Source: Prevotella sp. AGR2160
Lineage (GTDB): Bacteria > Bacteroidota > Bacteroidia > Bacteroidales > Bacteroidaceae
Reading direction: 5' to 3'
NCBI RefSeq assembly: GCF_000424185.1
Contig: NZ_AUJK01000010.1
Coordinates: 1-64,000, forward strand
DNA length: 64,000 bases
Of this stretch, positions 50,001-57,300 are shown one piece after another; position 1 is the stretch's first letter, and each line of letters opens with the position of its first letter. A program made the translations under genes and the position numbers. Under the pieces are notes generated by a model that made no database searches, had not been told where the DNA came from, and saw only the letters and a list, made by a program, of their open reading frames with translations.

Positions 50001-50299
50001 ACGTCAGGACAGTAAACATCCAACAGATATTTAACCGCTCCGACGAAATCGAGGCCCTGGCTCTCCTTTACGAACTCAATGACATCGCCTGCCTTGCCGC
50101 AACCAAAGCATTTGAACCGGTTCAGGGTGGTATTCAACATGAGGGATGGGGTGCGCTCGTTATGAAATACGCAGCAGCATTTTTTTCGATGAGGACCCGC
50201 AGACTTCAAGGTGACTCCGGGATGCATGTCAAGCACGAGTTTACAAATGTCAACACGTGTTTTGACCATATCAATGTATTTGTCCTTGATAAAGCTCAT
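47012..50299 (-). CDS. Primase-helicase with CHC2 zinc finger and toprim domain
   Basis: 1095 aa. Residues 36-75 hold the CHC2 zinc finger (KKCCCVFHNERTPSL, with C, H and later FKCFGCGKAGDVI). Residues 275-345 form the toprim domain (GKVYLVEGAPDVMRLQSLG, LCFIPDSDIPKPG). A middle region follows (about 480-600), then an ATPase domain with Walker A NLYGKKGTGKTELALSL at 694-710 and NMLVHFDEYKNSL as Walker B. The arrangement matches primase-helicases of mobile elements and would let the element prime replication of the transferred strand. It is the first gene of the 50.3-45.3 kb operon. Motif II of the CHC2 finger is intact. Confidence 0.9.
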   Translation of the reverse strand: MSFIKDKYIDMVKTRVDICKLVLDMHPGVTLKSAGPHRKKCCCVFHNERTPSLMLNTTLNRFKCFGCGKAGDVIEFVKESQGLDFVGAVKYLLDVYCPDVNASDLMVPRTPEQEENDRLAETMFIYNGMAHRFYENQYASENEDAIRCRMYAEGPPDDDTKGRWNKEFCRTFGLGYSPQFGNKFLQFAKEKNLDLSILARMGLLGEDEHHPGSYYDFYRDRLMIPQRDRYGRILTFTARAINPHATIKYINGRESLIYKKSTSVFGIDVAMKAARQSGKVYLVEGAPDVMRLQSLGIANVVATLSGHWTKEQLSNFSSFACSLCFIPDSDIPKPGEQFGAGEKFVFENGRLATEMGFQVSVREIPRGDVKQDADSYITSLGKWNELTEKDFILWYAEKQYASDGTNDEQLKVISDVCDMLVNVQSDVLQASLLSDLKGKYRKGSVWKGALTDAARRRQEEKRRQANRKSEELRGYNFYRRGNHYYDLDPQGREREWTNFVIKPLFLITDDVKPSRIFELLNESHMRRTIELQQQDVTKLDRFKEKIEGKGDFRFFERQEKYEMLKAYIYGKTEEAQRVPQMGWNNIGESGFYAFCNGIVYNGKWHPVDEYGMIRLDKENFYLPAMSKIHKKNKMAYVNERRYIHAPKQEVTPRQYFTLLHELYGDNAVVCYCYYLATINRDIITDSTRSFPILNLYGKKGTGKTELALSLINLFQRNPEVSNLESTTYYAMGDKCAEVSNMLVHFDEYKNSLSKKHIDFLKGIYDSAGRIKRSADGERRESTNVDCGVVLSGQEIPTADIALFSRVLFLESHKSEHTKEETDMYHSFMKLRKMHPTNITVEYIRYRENFNAGWCNAWKRALKEIKSEVDYNIIGERFINNWAMMLATYYCLSNCTDSLPFNRKMVHDICIDRLKYQHSLCHSTDEIAIFWAMFSKSRQLGDIREGQDYKIKAVDKLTVTVKGEPRKVITFDKPRLILFIRSSICVAKANIQARKEGKVMIPDESLMSYLMATPEYFGKTYSPLKFRVLDELGTPKRITNDKGENVLVFDQERVLAFDYDAVCECNDINLQTITERISQSQNSVTSSDDANDELTA

Positions 50300-50359
50300 A
50301 ACATACTATTTTTTAAGTTTGTTATTTTATTAGTTCTTAAGATTATGTTTATTAGTTGC

Positions 50360-50542
50360 TTAGTAGTCCCGTGGCTTCACGGGGATGGTAGGTCGCCCCG
50401 AGATATTATGCTGCCATCTTAAAATCTTAAGATGGCACAGAGTGAAAAAGTCTCTTGGTATAAGACTTTGATGTGGTGCCGAAGATGCATTCTTTCTTTT
50501 CGCTAGCGAATTGTAGTAGGTGGCAATTTTTGCTGTTGTCAT
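50360..50542 (-). other. Leader region of the primase-helicase operon with hairpins and small ORF
   Basis: The minus-strand leader holds a perfect 11-bp inverted repeat (TGCCATCTTAA/TTAAGATGGCA, 50412-50437) and a GC hairpin (CCCGTG-loop-CACGGGG, 50368-50384). A 60-codon frame from 50542 (MTTAKIATYYNSLAKRKNAS) overlaps it. It could encode a leader peptide or act as an RNA control element. I cannot decide which. Confidence 0.35.
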
Positions 50543-50613
50543 CTTGCTATAATTTATAGTGAAAAATCATAAATTCTATTGGTTATCTCGATTATTTTTT
50601 TTATTTTTGTGCG

Positions 50614-50621
50614 CAAATTTA
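50614..50621 (-). promoter_or_regulatory. -7 box of the primase-helicase operon
   Basis: TAAATTTG on the minus strand matches TAnnTTTG and drives transcription into the primase leader. The long leader of about 310 bases is unusual. Confidence 0.5.
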
Positions 50622-50725
50622 AAACAAAATCTATTATGTACAAAAATAAGATTATATCTTATTGAGCATTTTAGGTTTTATTAACATCATATCGCCCATT
50701 TATTACAATTTAAAAGTAAACGACT

Positions 50726-51136
50726 ATGCTAAATTTGGAAATGATAGACAACCTGTATGCTTCATTATCAAAAGAACAGCAACAGGCTTTAATCGCCCAG
50801 CTCTTTAAGAAGAGCAAGCAGACGATGAGCTACTTCCACCGCACGAAGGACATCAGTCTGTCAAAGCTTGAAACACTGGCTGATTTTTTCGGCATGCCCT
50901 TGGATTATTTTCGAAAGGACAGCAAATTCAAGACGAACAACGTTACCGGAAACAACAACTTTGTCGGCAACGTGTCTATCAGTACCAATCTGATGATAGA
51001 GAATCAGGCACTCCGCAAAGATTTGGATAACAAGGAGTCTGTCATCAAGGCAAAAGACGAAACGATTGATGCCCTGAAACGTATGAATAATATGTTGCAG
51101 GCACAGATAGACAACAATATCAAGCGAGAGGAATAA
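50726..51136 (+). CDS. Helix-turn-helix regulator with coiled-coil tail
   Basis: 136 aa. Residues 10-60 form a Cro/CI-like helix-turn-helix (QQALIAQLFKKSKQTMSYFHRTKDISLSKLETLADFFGMPLDYF). A glycine/asparagine segment (NNVTGNNNFVGNV) leads to a helical coiled coil (NQALRKDLDNKESVIKAKDETIDALKRMNNMLQAQID) that may dimerise it. A TAAATTTG box lies inside the first codons (50730-50737), and an ATG at 50741 is an alternative leaderless start. It is a candidate for the protein that binds the TTGGTTC/GAACCAA operators. A terminator follows. Confidence 0.7.
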   Translation: MLNLEMIDNLYASLSKEQQQALIAQLFKKSKQTMSYFHRTKDISLSKLETLADFFGMPLDYFRKDSKFKTNNVTGNNNFVGNVSISTNLMIENQALRKDLDNKESVIKAKDETIDALKRMNNMLQAQIDNNIKREE

Positions 51137-51159
51137 GAATAATTGCTTGAATAGGAAAA

Positions 51160-51200
51160 GAAGGCAAAGAACGGGAACGCATATCCTATTCTTTGCCTTC
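51160..51200 (+). terminator. Terminator after the HTH regulator gene
   Basis: GAAGGCAAAGAA pairs with TTCTTTGCCTTC around a 17-base centre, 24 bases after the stop, and is followed by a short T-rich stretch. Confidence 0.7.
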
Positions 51201-51243
51201 TTCACGTTTTTCTGGTATAGTAAAAATTCGATTCTTCTGTCAG

Positions 51244-51316
51244 TGATTCCGACAAGACTCGAACTTGCAACCTTCTGCTCCGGAGGCAGACGCTCTATCC
51301 ATTGAGCTACGGAATC
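51244..51316 (-). tRNA. tRNA-Arg (anticodon CCG)
   Basis: Acceptor GATTCCG/CGGAATC, D-arm GCTCAATGGATAGAGC, anticodon stem TCTGC/GCAGA with loop CTCCGGA (CCG), T-arm GCAAG-TTCGAGT-CTTGT. Canonical. It stands alone between the regulator and the VWA gene and is a plausible chromosomal attachment site for the element. Confidence 0.93.
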
Positions 51317-51329
51317 ATCAGCAAAGCAA

Positions 51330-51971
51330 CTACCCTTTATTTTTCTTCTCGTCTTCCTCGAAGTAGCTGCCCATTGGCATCGGTGTACTGAAAGCCATGC
51401 ACTCGTTGTAGCGGGCGCGGGCGCGACACTCACGGGCGAACATTCTTTTCGTTCCAGCCTCGTCTTCCTTGAACTCCAAGTGATTGTCGATAGCCATCGC
51501 ACCAGCCATGCCCTCCACGTCGAGGTTGTCGGTGCCGATGAGCGTGAACATCCAGTTCTGCTTCTTCAGCTTCCCGATAAGCGTCTTGATCATCGTGAGG
51601 TTATACTCCTCTGAGCAGTTCTCCTCGCCGTCGGTGATGATGGTGACCAGCACATGGTCGTCGGCAGTGGTCTGGGCGTTGAGCTTGCTGATACCCATGC
51701 CGATAGCGTCGTAGAGCGGTGTGGCACCACCGGGGCGGTAGTCCTTGTTTGTGAGTTTGTGCGTGGCCCTTGCGGGCACATCGTCGAAGACGTAACGCTT
51801 GTGCGAGCTGTCGAAGGTGATGAGCGTCACGCGCTGCTCCATGTCCTTATGGAGTCCTTGCATCTTCTTCACCGTCTCCAACGTCTCGTTGAGCCCCATG
51901 AGGGCTTGCTTCTCGATGACACACATGCTGCCGCTCTCGTCGACAATAATCAGATTGAATACTCGTTTCAT
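51330..51971 (-). CDS. von Willebrand factor A domain protein
   Basis: 213 aa, a single VWA domain. The MIDAS metal site is visible as FNLIIVDESGSM (DxSxS-type), the threonine region RPGGATPLYDAIG, and ITDGEENC (Asp). VWA domains mediate protein-protein contacts, often with divalent metal. A basic tail (ARARYNECMAF) and EDEKKNKG end. No signal peptide, so cytoplasmic. It is divergent from the sigma-like/macro-like fusion gene, with 121 bases between their starts. Confidence 0.88.
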   Translation of the reverse strand: MKRVFNLIIVDESGSMCVIEKQALMGLNETLETVKKMQGLHKDMEQRVTLITFDSSHKRYVFDDVPARATHKLTNKDYRPGGATPLYDAIGMGISKLNAQTTADDHVLVTIITDGEENCSEEYNLTMIKTLIGKLKKQNWMFTLIGTDNLDVEGMAGAMAIDNHLEFKEDEAGTKRMFARECRARARYNECMAFSTPMPMGSYFEEDEKKNKG

Positions 51972-52077
51972 AGCTTTTCTCCTTATTATTTTTGTTATTA
52001 AACTTAATTTTCCGAGCTCGTTTATCTTTTAAAAGAATAAAGGCATGGAAAAATTAAGTGCCGAGCAATTTTTTTAT

Positions 52078-52085
52078 TAATTTTG
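52078..52085 (+). promoter_or_regulatory. -7 box of the sigma-like/macro-like gene
   Basis: TAATTTTG ends seven bases before the ATG, implying a very short leader. Confidence 0.45.
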
Positions 52086-52092
52086 TAGCAAG

Positions 52093-53211
52093 ATGGCGAA
52101 AGAGCAAAATAAGAAAACCACCGTCGGACTGTCCGACGAAGAGATTATCGAAGGATTGCGGAACCGTGACCCGCAGATCACCCGTGACTATTTCTACGGC
52201 GTCTGCCGCATCGCTTACCACATATATAATAAGCGCTATGAACTGGATTGGAAAGTGGGACTCGACTTCTACAGCATTGCCCATGAGTATTACCTCTCCC
52301 TTGACAAACACGATTTCCGCCAATTGGAGGACCGCAAGCCCGGCATGACGCTGAAGACATGGATGATCAATGGCTTCCGCTTCGTGCTGCTCGACCGCCT
52401 GAAGGACTACAACAAGGAGCACCGCTCGCAGAGCTTCGAGGAGCGGATGGAGAAGGCCAGTCTTCGCTTCGACGTCCCCGACAACAACTTCTCTGAGGAC
52501 TTCCGCAACACAGTCTATGAGATTTGCTCTGACGTGTTAGGCCGCGACCACCGATCGTCCATCATCCTTCAGATGATGCTCATTGAGGGTTTCAAGGGCA
52601 AGGAGGTGGCCGCACAGTTGGGCATCACCCCTTCTGCCGTGACACAGAAATACCACCGGCTGATGGAGGATGTCGTCATCCCTTATTTCAAACGTTATTA
52701 TGTGGCACCGACCTGTGAAGTCAACTCAGAAATTATGTACGATAAAGAGTTCGACACAAAGATGCCTGTCTCTGCAAGTCCGCTGCCGTTTTCAATCCAA
52801 ATACCACCAACTATGGAGAAAGATTATTCCAACCGCATCACACCCGAATACATCACCTCACTCAAGCCCAACGAGATTTTCGTTTTCGGCAGCAACCTCG
52901 CCGGTATGCACGGAGGCGGTGCCGCACGGACGGCGCGTCTCTATTTCGGCGCTGTCCTTGGCAACGGCGACGGCCCGCAGGGTCAGAGCTATGCCATTCC
53001 CACCATGCAGGGCGGGGTAGAGACGATCCAACCCTATGTGGATAAATTTGTCAGCTATGCCAAGGCACATCCCGAACAGACGTTCCTCGTCACGCCCATC
53101 GGCTGTGGCATCGCCGGATTTACGCCCGACGACATCGCTCCGCTGTTTGAGAAGGCTGTTGATGTGGAGAATATCCATCTGCCGCAGAGCCTTTGGGAAG
53201 AATTAGTTTAA
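52093..53211 (+). CDS. Sigma-factor-like protein fused to an A1S_2505/macro-like domain
   Basis: 372 aa. Residues 1-205 resemble an ECF-type sigma factor: IIEGLRNRDPQITRDYFYGVCRIAYHIY at the start and, in region 4, ILQMMLIEGFKGKEVAAQLGITPSAVTQKYHRLMEDV, a helix-turn-helix. Residues 245-370 (YSNRITPEYITSLKPNEIFVFGSNLAGMHGGGAARTARLYFGAVLGNGDGPQGQSYAIPTMQGGVETIQPYVDKFV, PIGCGIAGFTPDDIAPLF) match the A1S_2505-like/macro-like domain seen in phage-associated proteins. The joined frame is continuous, with no stop between the domains. The domain may bind a nucleotide ligand and control the HTH part. First gene of the polymerase operon. Confidence 0.75.
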   Translation: MAKEQNKKTTVGLSDEEIIEGLRNRDPQITRDYFYGVCRIAYHIYNKRYELDWKVGLDFYSIAHEYYLSLDKHDFRQLEDRKPGMTLKTWMINGFRFVLLDRLKDYNKEHRSQSFEERMEKASLRFDVPDNNFSEDFRNTVYEICSDVLGRDHRSSIILQMMLIEGFKGKEVAAQLGITPSAVTQKYHRLMEDVVIPYFKRYYVAPTCEVNSEIMYDKEFDTKMPVSASPLPFSIQIPPTMEKDYSNRITPEYITSLKPNEIFVFGSNLAGMHGGGAARTARLYFGAVLGNGDGPQGQSYAIPTMQGGVETIQPYVDKFVSYAKAHPEQTFLVTPIGCGIAGFTPDDIAPLFEKAVDVENIHLPQSLWEELV

Positions 53212-53223
53212 CCGACTGAACCA

Positions 53224-54741
53224 TTGACCGACAAGAACAGGACCTACGTGGCCATCGACCTGAAGAGCTTCTACAGTTCGGTGGAGTGTGTCGCCAGGGG
53301 ACTCGACCCGCTGACGACCAACCTTGTCGTGGCTGACGTGAGCCGCACGGAGAAGACCATCTGCCTGGCCGTGTCGCCCTCGATGAAGGCCTACGGACTG
53401 GGCGGACGCGCCCGGCTCTTCGAGGTGGTGGAGAAGATGAGGGAGGTGAACTATGAGCGGCGCAAGGCCATCGGCTTCAAGCCGTTCACGGGAAAGTCGT
53501 TTCTCGCCAAGGAACTGCTGGAGCACCCCGACTGGGAGGCTGACTACATCGCCGCCACGCCGCGGATGGCGGAGTACATCAGGGTGAGCAGTGAGATCTA
53601 CGGCATCTACCTCAAATATATTGCGCCGGAGGACATCCACGTCTACTCCATCGACGAGATCTTTGCCGACGTGACCGACTATCTACAATCCTACAAGATG
53701 ACGGCGCATGAGCTGGCGATGACGATGATCCGCGATGTGCTGCGCACGACGGGCATCACCGCCACGGCGGGTATCGGCACGAACCTCTATCTCTGCAAGG
53801 TGGCGATGGACGTGGTGGCGAAGCATATCCCGGCAGACAAGGACGGAGTGCGCATTGCCGAGCTCGACGAGATGAGCTACCGCAGAAAGTTGTGGGACCA
53901 TCAGCCGATGACCGACTTCTGGCGCTTCGGACGCGGCATCGTGGCAAGGCTCAACAGCATCGGCATCGAGACGATGGGACAGTTGGCGAGGATGTCGGTC
54001 AACAACGAGGAGCTGCTCTACCGGATGTTCGGTGTCAACGCAGAGCTCATCATCGACCACGCCTGGGGCTGGGAACCGGTGACGATGGACTATATCAAGG
54101 CGTACAGGCCGGAGACCAACTCCCTGGGCAGCGGTCAGGTGCTGCAAAGTGCGTATACGGCGGAGAAAGGCCGAGTGGTGGCGCGTGAGATGGCGGACGC
54201 GCTGTCGCTCGACCTGGTTGACAAGCATCTCGTGGGCGACCAGATCGTGCTCACGGTGGGCTACGACCGCGAGAGTCTCACCAATCCTGCTATCCGAGCG
54301 CAATATCACGGGGAAGTTACTACCGACTGGTATGGCCGCAGTGTACCGAAGCACGCCCATGGCACGCAGGCGTTGGGCCACCCCACGTCTTCCTCGCAGC
54401 AGATCATCCATGCCGTCACCGAGCTCTACGACCGCATCGTCAACCCGGTCTTGCTCGTCCGGCGGCTGAACATCACCGTCAACCACGTCATCAGTGAGGA
54501 CGAGGCACAGCGGCAACTGCAAAGCTCGCCCGTACAGCTCGACCTCTTCACCGACTATGAGGCGGAGGCACGGGAACAGAAGGAGGAGCGGAACGCGGCT
54601 GCCAAGGAACGGCGGTTGCAGGAGGCGGCACTGAAGATCAAGAAGGAGTTTGGCAAGAACGCCCTGCTGCGCGGACTGAACTACGCTGAGGGCGCGACAC
54701 AGAAAGAACGGAACAATCAGATAGGAGGACACAAGGCATGA
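53224..54741 (+). CDS. Y-family DNA polymerase (DinB/UmuC-like)
   Basis: 505 aa with TTG start. The catalytic core shows YVAIDLKSFYSSVECVARG (first Asp and the FY steric gate) and IHVYSIDEIFADVTDYL (SIDE motif). Helix-hairpin-helix-like GITATAGIGTNLYLCKVAMDVVAKH follows, and the C-terminus carries QLDLF, a beta-clamp-binding motif. Translesion polymerases of this type occur in mobile elements and can be induced by DNA damage. Codons start 13 bases after the preceding stop. The long charged tail (EAREQKEERNAAAKERRLQEAALKIKKEFG) is an extension. Confidence 0.9.
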   Translation: MTDKNRTYVAIDLKSFYSSVECVARGLDPLTTNLVVADVSRTEKTICLAVSPSMKAYGLGGRARLFEVVEKMREVNYERRKAIGFKPFTGKSFLAKELLEHPDWEADYIAATPRMAEYIRVSSEIYGIYLKYIAPEDIHVYSIDEIFADVTDYLQSYKMTAHELAMTMIRDVLRTTGITATAGIGTNLYLCKVAMDVVAKHIPADKDGVRIAELDEMSYRRKLWDHQPMTDFWRFGRGIVARLNSIGIETMGQLARMSVNNEELLYRMFGVNAELIIDHAWGWEPVTMDYIKAYRPETNSLGSGQVLQSAYTAEKGRVVAREMADALSLDLVDKHLVGDQIVLTVGYDRESLTNPAIRAQYHGEVTTDWYGRSVPKHAHGTQALGHPTSSSQQIIHAVTELYDRIVNPVLLVRRLNITVNHVISEDEAQRQLQSSPVQLDLFTDYEAEAREQKEERNAAAKERRLQEAALKIKKEFGKNALLRGLNYAEGATQKERNNQIGGHKA

Positions 54742-54962
54742 CAGACAACTACGACGACATCATCAATCTTCCGCACCACGTCTCACAGCGGCACCCCCGG
54801 ATGAGCATGTACAACCGCGCCGCCCAGTTCTCCCCCTTCGCTGCCCTCACCGGCTACGAGAAAGCCATTGAGGAAGCACAGAAGAAGCAGGAAGCGGAGG
54901 TGAGGAGGAGGAATACGCCGGTGGAAGACGAGTCTTTGTCAGACATTAAAAAAATATATTGA
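54738..54962 (+). CDS. YolD-like small protein
   Basis: 74 aa. The core LPHHVSQRHPRMSMYNRAAQFSPFAALTGYEKAIEEA is the YolD-like signature that commonly follows Y-family polymerase genes in this phylum. Its ATG overlaps the polymerase stop by four bases, so they are translated together. A charged tail follows. It may regulate or assemble with the polymerase. Confidence 0.75.
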   Translation: MTDNYDDIINLPHHVSQRHPRMSMYNRAAQFSPFAALTGYEKAIEEAQKKQEAEVRRRNTPVEDESLSDIKKIY

Positions 54963-54963
54963 T

Positions 54964-55551
54964 ATGCCCATCACATTACTCCCTTCTCTTCTGTTGGCAA
55001 TCGTCCTTGTGGGTTTCACGCCAGGACCCGCCAATCTCTTCTCGCTCCATTGTTCAATGAAGAATGGAACGAAGAAGGCGATGACAATGTGGTTCGGACT
55101 ACTCACTGGCTTTACTGTTGCCGCAACATTAGGTGCAGTGGTTACCCACCTCGTCGGAGCGATGATGGACAAGTACGTTGTATGGCTCAAATATGTTGGT
55201 TGCGCCTACATACTTTATTTGGCATGGCAAATCTACCGCAGCAAAGGCGAAGCACAAACAAGTGACCATACTTGTACATTTCTTTCAGGAATGGTCGTAC
55301 AACTTACCAACGCAAAGATCGTCATCTTTGACCTCATGGCATACACAACATTCGTACTGCCCTATTCAAACAATTTATCCGACCTGCTGATTATGACGGC
55401 ATTGCTTGAGATAGCCGGTCCAGGTGCCAATCTCGTCTATCTCTTAGCCGGTGCCGGACTGCATGATTTCTACAACCGATACCCCAAGCAGACAAACACT
55501 GTCATGGCAATTCTTTTGTCTGCCTGCGCAATATACATACTGCTGAATTGA
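54964..55551 (+). CDS. LysE/RhtB-family amino acid exporter
   Basis: 195 aa with about six membrane helices. It opens LLPSLLLAIVLVGFTPGPANLFSLHCSMKNGTKKAMTMWFGLLTGF, the typical LysE signature, then AATLGAVVTHLVGAM, YVGCAYILYLAWQIY and GMVVQLTNAKIVIFDLMAYTTFVLPY. These proteins export lysine, threonine or other small molecules. It starts one base after the YolD-like stop, but its function is unrelated, so it may be host sequence or passenger DNA. Length fits the family. Confidence 0.9.
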   Translation: MPITLLPSLLLAIVLVGFTPGPANLFSLHCSMKNGTKKAMTMWFGLLTGFTVAATLGAVVTHLVGAMMDKYVVWLKYVGCAYILYLAWQIYRSKGEAQTSDHTCTFLSGMVVQLTNAKIVIFDLMAYTTFVLPYSNNLSDLLIMTALLEIAGPGANLVYLLAGAGLHDFYNRYPKQTNTVMAILLSACAIYILLN

Positions 55552-55566
55552 CGAAAAAGTATCATT

Positions 55567-55944
55567 ATGAGGATTAAGAACATCGACCATTTTGTCGTAA
55601 CGACACGAGACTTAAAGGCCTGTCTCGATTTCTATGTCGGGGCATTGGGCATGGAGCACCGCGAGAGTAACGGCCATCATAGCCTCTACTTCCCCAGTGG
55701 GAAGATCTCCATCCACACGAAGAAAGGTGAGTTCCAGCCTGCTGCCCTCCATCCGACCTACGGCTCACAAGACTTCTGCCTGATAGTAGAGGATGACCTG
55801 CAAACCGTCAAACGAGAATTAGAGGCCAAAGGTATCACACCTCTGACGGATATTGTTGAGCGTCATGGTGCCCACGGAGTCATGCGCAGCCTGTATGTCA
55901 GAGATCCCGATGGTAATCTCGTGGAACTAAGCAGCTATAGCTAA
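55567..55944 (+). CDS. VOC (glyoxalase/dioxygenase) family protein
   Basis: 125 aa, one VOC domain with the repeated babababb fold. Visible pattern: KNIDHFVVTTRDLKACLDFYVGALGMEHRESNGHHSLYFPSGKISIHT and FCLIVEDDLQTVKRELEAKGITPLTDIVERHG, YVRDPDGNLVELS. The two His/Glu metal ligands fit (DHFV, HS and ELS). Substrate unknown. It starts 16 bases after the LysE-family gene and is followed by a convergent hairpin. Confidence 0.9.
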   Translation: MRIKNIDHFVVTTRDLKACLDFYVGALGMEHRESNGHHSLYFPSGKISIHTKKGEFQPAALHPTYGSQDFCLIVEDDLQTVKRELEAKGITPLTDIVERHGAHGVMRSLYVRDPDGNLVELSSYS

Positions 55945-55962
55945 AAGTACATGTCCGAATTG

Positions 55963-55984
55963 CAGTCTTACTAATCTAAGACTG
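55963..55984. terminator. Hairpin between convergent genes
   Basis: CAGTCTTA pairs with TAAGACTG around a six-base loop, just beyond the VOC stop and close to the end of the opposite-strand gene at 55989. It may stop transcription from both sides. Confidence 0.55.
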
Positions 55985-55988
55985 AGGC

Positions 55989-56171
55989 TTACTTCTGTGC
56001 AGGCTCCCATTTGCAGCGGACGGGAGAGACGATAGCTCCCTCTGCTTTAAGCTCCTTCATAGCCTTATCCACTTCCTTGCGGTCAAGGCCAGAGAGTTCT
56101 ACAATCTTACCTGCGTTGAGCGGCGTCCCAGCCTGCTTCATAGTCTCCAATACTGTGTCTTTTGTTGCCAT
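55989..56171 (-). CDS. Small winged-helix DNA-binding protein
   Basis: 60 aa: [52 protein letters not shown]. This is one winged helix-turn-helix with a recognition helix near residues 27-40 ([14 protein letters not shown]) and a short wing. It probably binds DNA as a dimer. It lies between convergent genes and has no clear partner. No specific regulon known. Confidence 0.7.
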   Translation of the reverse strand: MATKDTVLETMKQAGTPLNAGKIVELSGLDRKEVDKAMKELKAEGAIVSPVRCKWEPAQK

Positions 56172-56220
56172 AATAATGTCTCCTATATTTTATGTTGTTG
56201 ATAAATGAATCTGAGTTGGA

Positions 56221-56643
56221 CTAATCTTCGTCCGTATCATTCTCGGCTTCCTCGATAGCCTTCCAATCAAGCAGATTGTAATCGAGCACGTCATTAATCA
56301 AAGATTCCGGCCAGATTACTGTATAGTCATCCAGTGAGATGTTGTCCATTAACATCATCTCCTCTTCTAAATATACAGTGTTAAGTCTTGAACATATAAT
56401 ATCCAAAAGGATTTCTGCATTGTCAAGGTATAAGTCTTCATTAAACTCATACAATTCATCAAAAGACGCATCACTTCCATATTCCTTAAAGAACTGTCTC
56501 AACAAGTACATTTCCTCGATAGTAAACCGAAGTGGCTCATTGGTTCCTTGCGGAAGCTTATGGGCTACCTTACCAGTTTCATAATTCTTCCTCGGCTCGA
56601 ACTCGAAGTAATAGTCCTTTTCGAAAGTGTCTCCTAAGTTCAT
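56221..56643 (-). CDS. Hypothetical acidic protein
   Basis: 140 aa from MNLGDTFEKDYYFEFEPRKN; the 9-codon longer form begins with GTG and overlaps a TACCTTTG -7 box (56670-56677), so the shorter form is preferred. The sequence is acidic and helical (TIEEMYLLRQFFKEYGSDASFDELYEFNEDLYLDNAEILLDIICSRLNTVYLEEE). No family recognised. It is AT-richer than the polymerase operon. Confidence 0.6.
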   Translation of the reverse strand: MNLGDTFEKDYYFEFEPRKNYETGKVAHKLPQGTNEPLRFTIEEMYLLRQFFKEYGSDASFDELYEFNEDLYLDNAEILLDIICSRLNTVYLEEEMMLMDNISLDDYTVIWPESLINDVLDYNLLDWKAIEEAENDTDED

Positions 56644-56669
56644 TGTTATATGATGTTTTGGTTTGTCCA

Positions 56670-56677
56670 CAAAGGTA
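56670..56677 (-). promoter_or_regulatory. -7 box of the acidic protein gene
   Basis: TACCTTTG on the minus strand, 26 bases upstream of the chosen start, matches TAnnTTTG. Confidence 0.5.
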
Positions 56678-56749
56678 CGAATAAAGTTTGATAATAGATA
56701 GTCTGTGCCATTTTTTTGTATGCGAACTTTTCAGGTACTCATAGAGCCA

Positions 56750-56875
56750 TCAATCAGTTAGTTGTGGATACTTTTCGAGGAGTTTATCCATCAGCACATT
56801 GAGATTATCGCCTAAATCGTGCGAGTAATCTATAGGCACAAACACCTCGTGTGCTGGCATCTTCACGGCTAACAT
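56750..56875 (-). pseudogene. Short ORF, probably a gene fragment
   Basis: 41 codons (MLAVKMPAHEVFVPIDYSHDLGDNLNVLMDKLLEKYPQLTD). It lies immediately downstream, on the minus strand, of a perfect 32-bp palindrome. The frame continues upstream of the ATG for a few codons before losing sense, so it looks like the end of a longer gene. No family recognised. Confidence 0.4.
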
Positions 56876-56896
56876 GTTCAATGCTTCGTGATAGAT

Positions 56897-56928
56897 AACA
56901 GGTTATGTTGTGCACAACATAACCTGTT
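56897..56928. promoter_or_regulatory. Perfect 32-bp palindrome
   Basis: AACAGGTTATGTTGTG is followed directly by its reverse complement. A further TTATGTTGTG half-site adjoins it at 56930-56939. The length and perfection suggest an operator or a recombination-type site. It lies 22 bases upstream of the short minus-strand ORF at 56750-56875. Confidence 0.65.
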
Positions 56929-56939
56929 TTATGTTGTGT

Positions 56940-57286
56940 AGCCATTTATTTCTTGCTTGAAAGTATTCTTGTCCATTGTCTTTTTCAAATATTGCGAGTA
57001 CAAAGATACAACTGTTTGGTGGAATCTCGATATGAATTATTGCTTTTCTTTATTACAAAGAAATGAATGCCATGTAAAAAATGACTTGTTTCTAAAAGAG
57101 AAATATTGTCAGCAAAGTGTAAATATTTTAAGCTTTTCTGACAATGATGGCACGATTTGTCACCATTTGTTTATAGGTACGGATATTGCATAAATGTCAG
57201 TGAAGTTCGGAAGTCGGACGAGGGTAACGAAAGGAACCTAAGGACGATGGAAGAGCTGAGGACAAATAAAGAATTAATTGATAATT
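56940..57286. other. Intergenic stretch before hsp20
   Basis: No convincing gene. A plus-strand 78-codon frame (56957-57193) has irregular, Cys/Phe/Tyr-rich composition and no promoter box, so I do not call it. The last 80 bases hold a purine-rich leader ending in AGGAGG at 57287-57292. Confidence 0.4.
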
Positions 57287-57300
57287 AGGAGGTTTTGACT

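Noticed and set aside
53683-54732. Minus-strand frame opposite the Y-family polymerase
   Set aside because: His/Arg/Leu-rich composition typical of antisense translation; the polymerase motifs are clear on the plus strand.
56957-57193. 78-codon plus-strand frame before hsp20
   Set aside because: No promoter box and irregular Cys/Phe/Tyr-rich composition.
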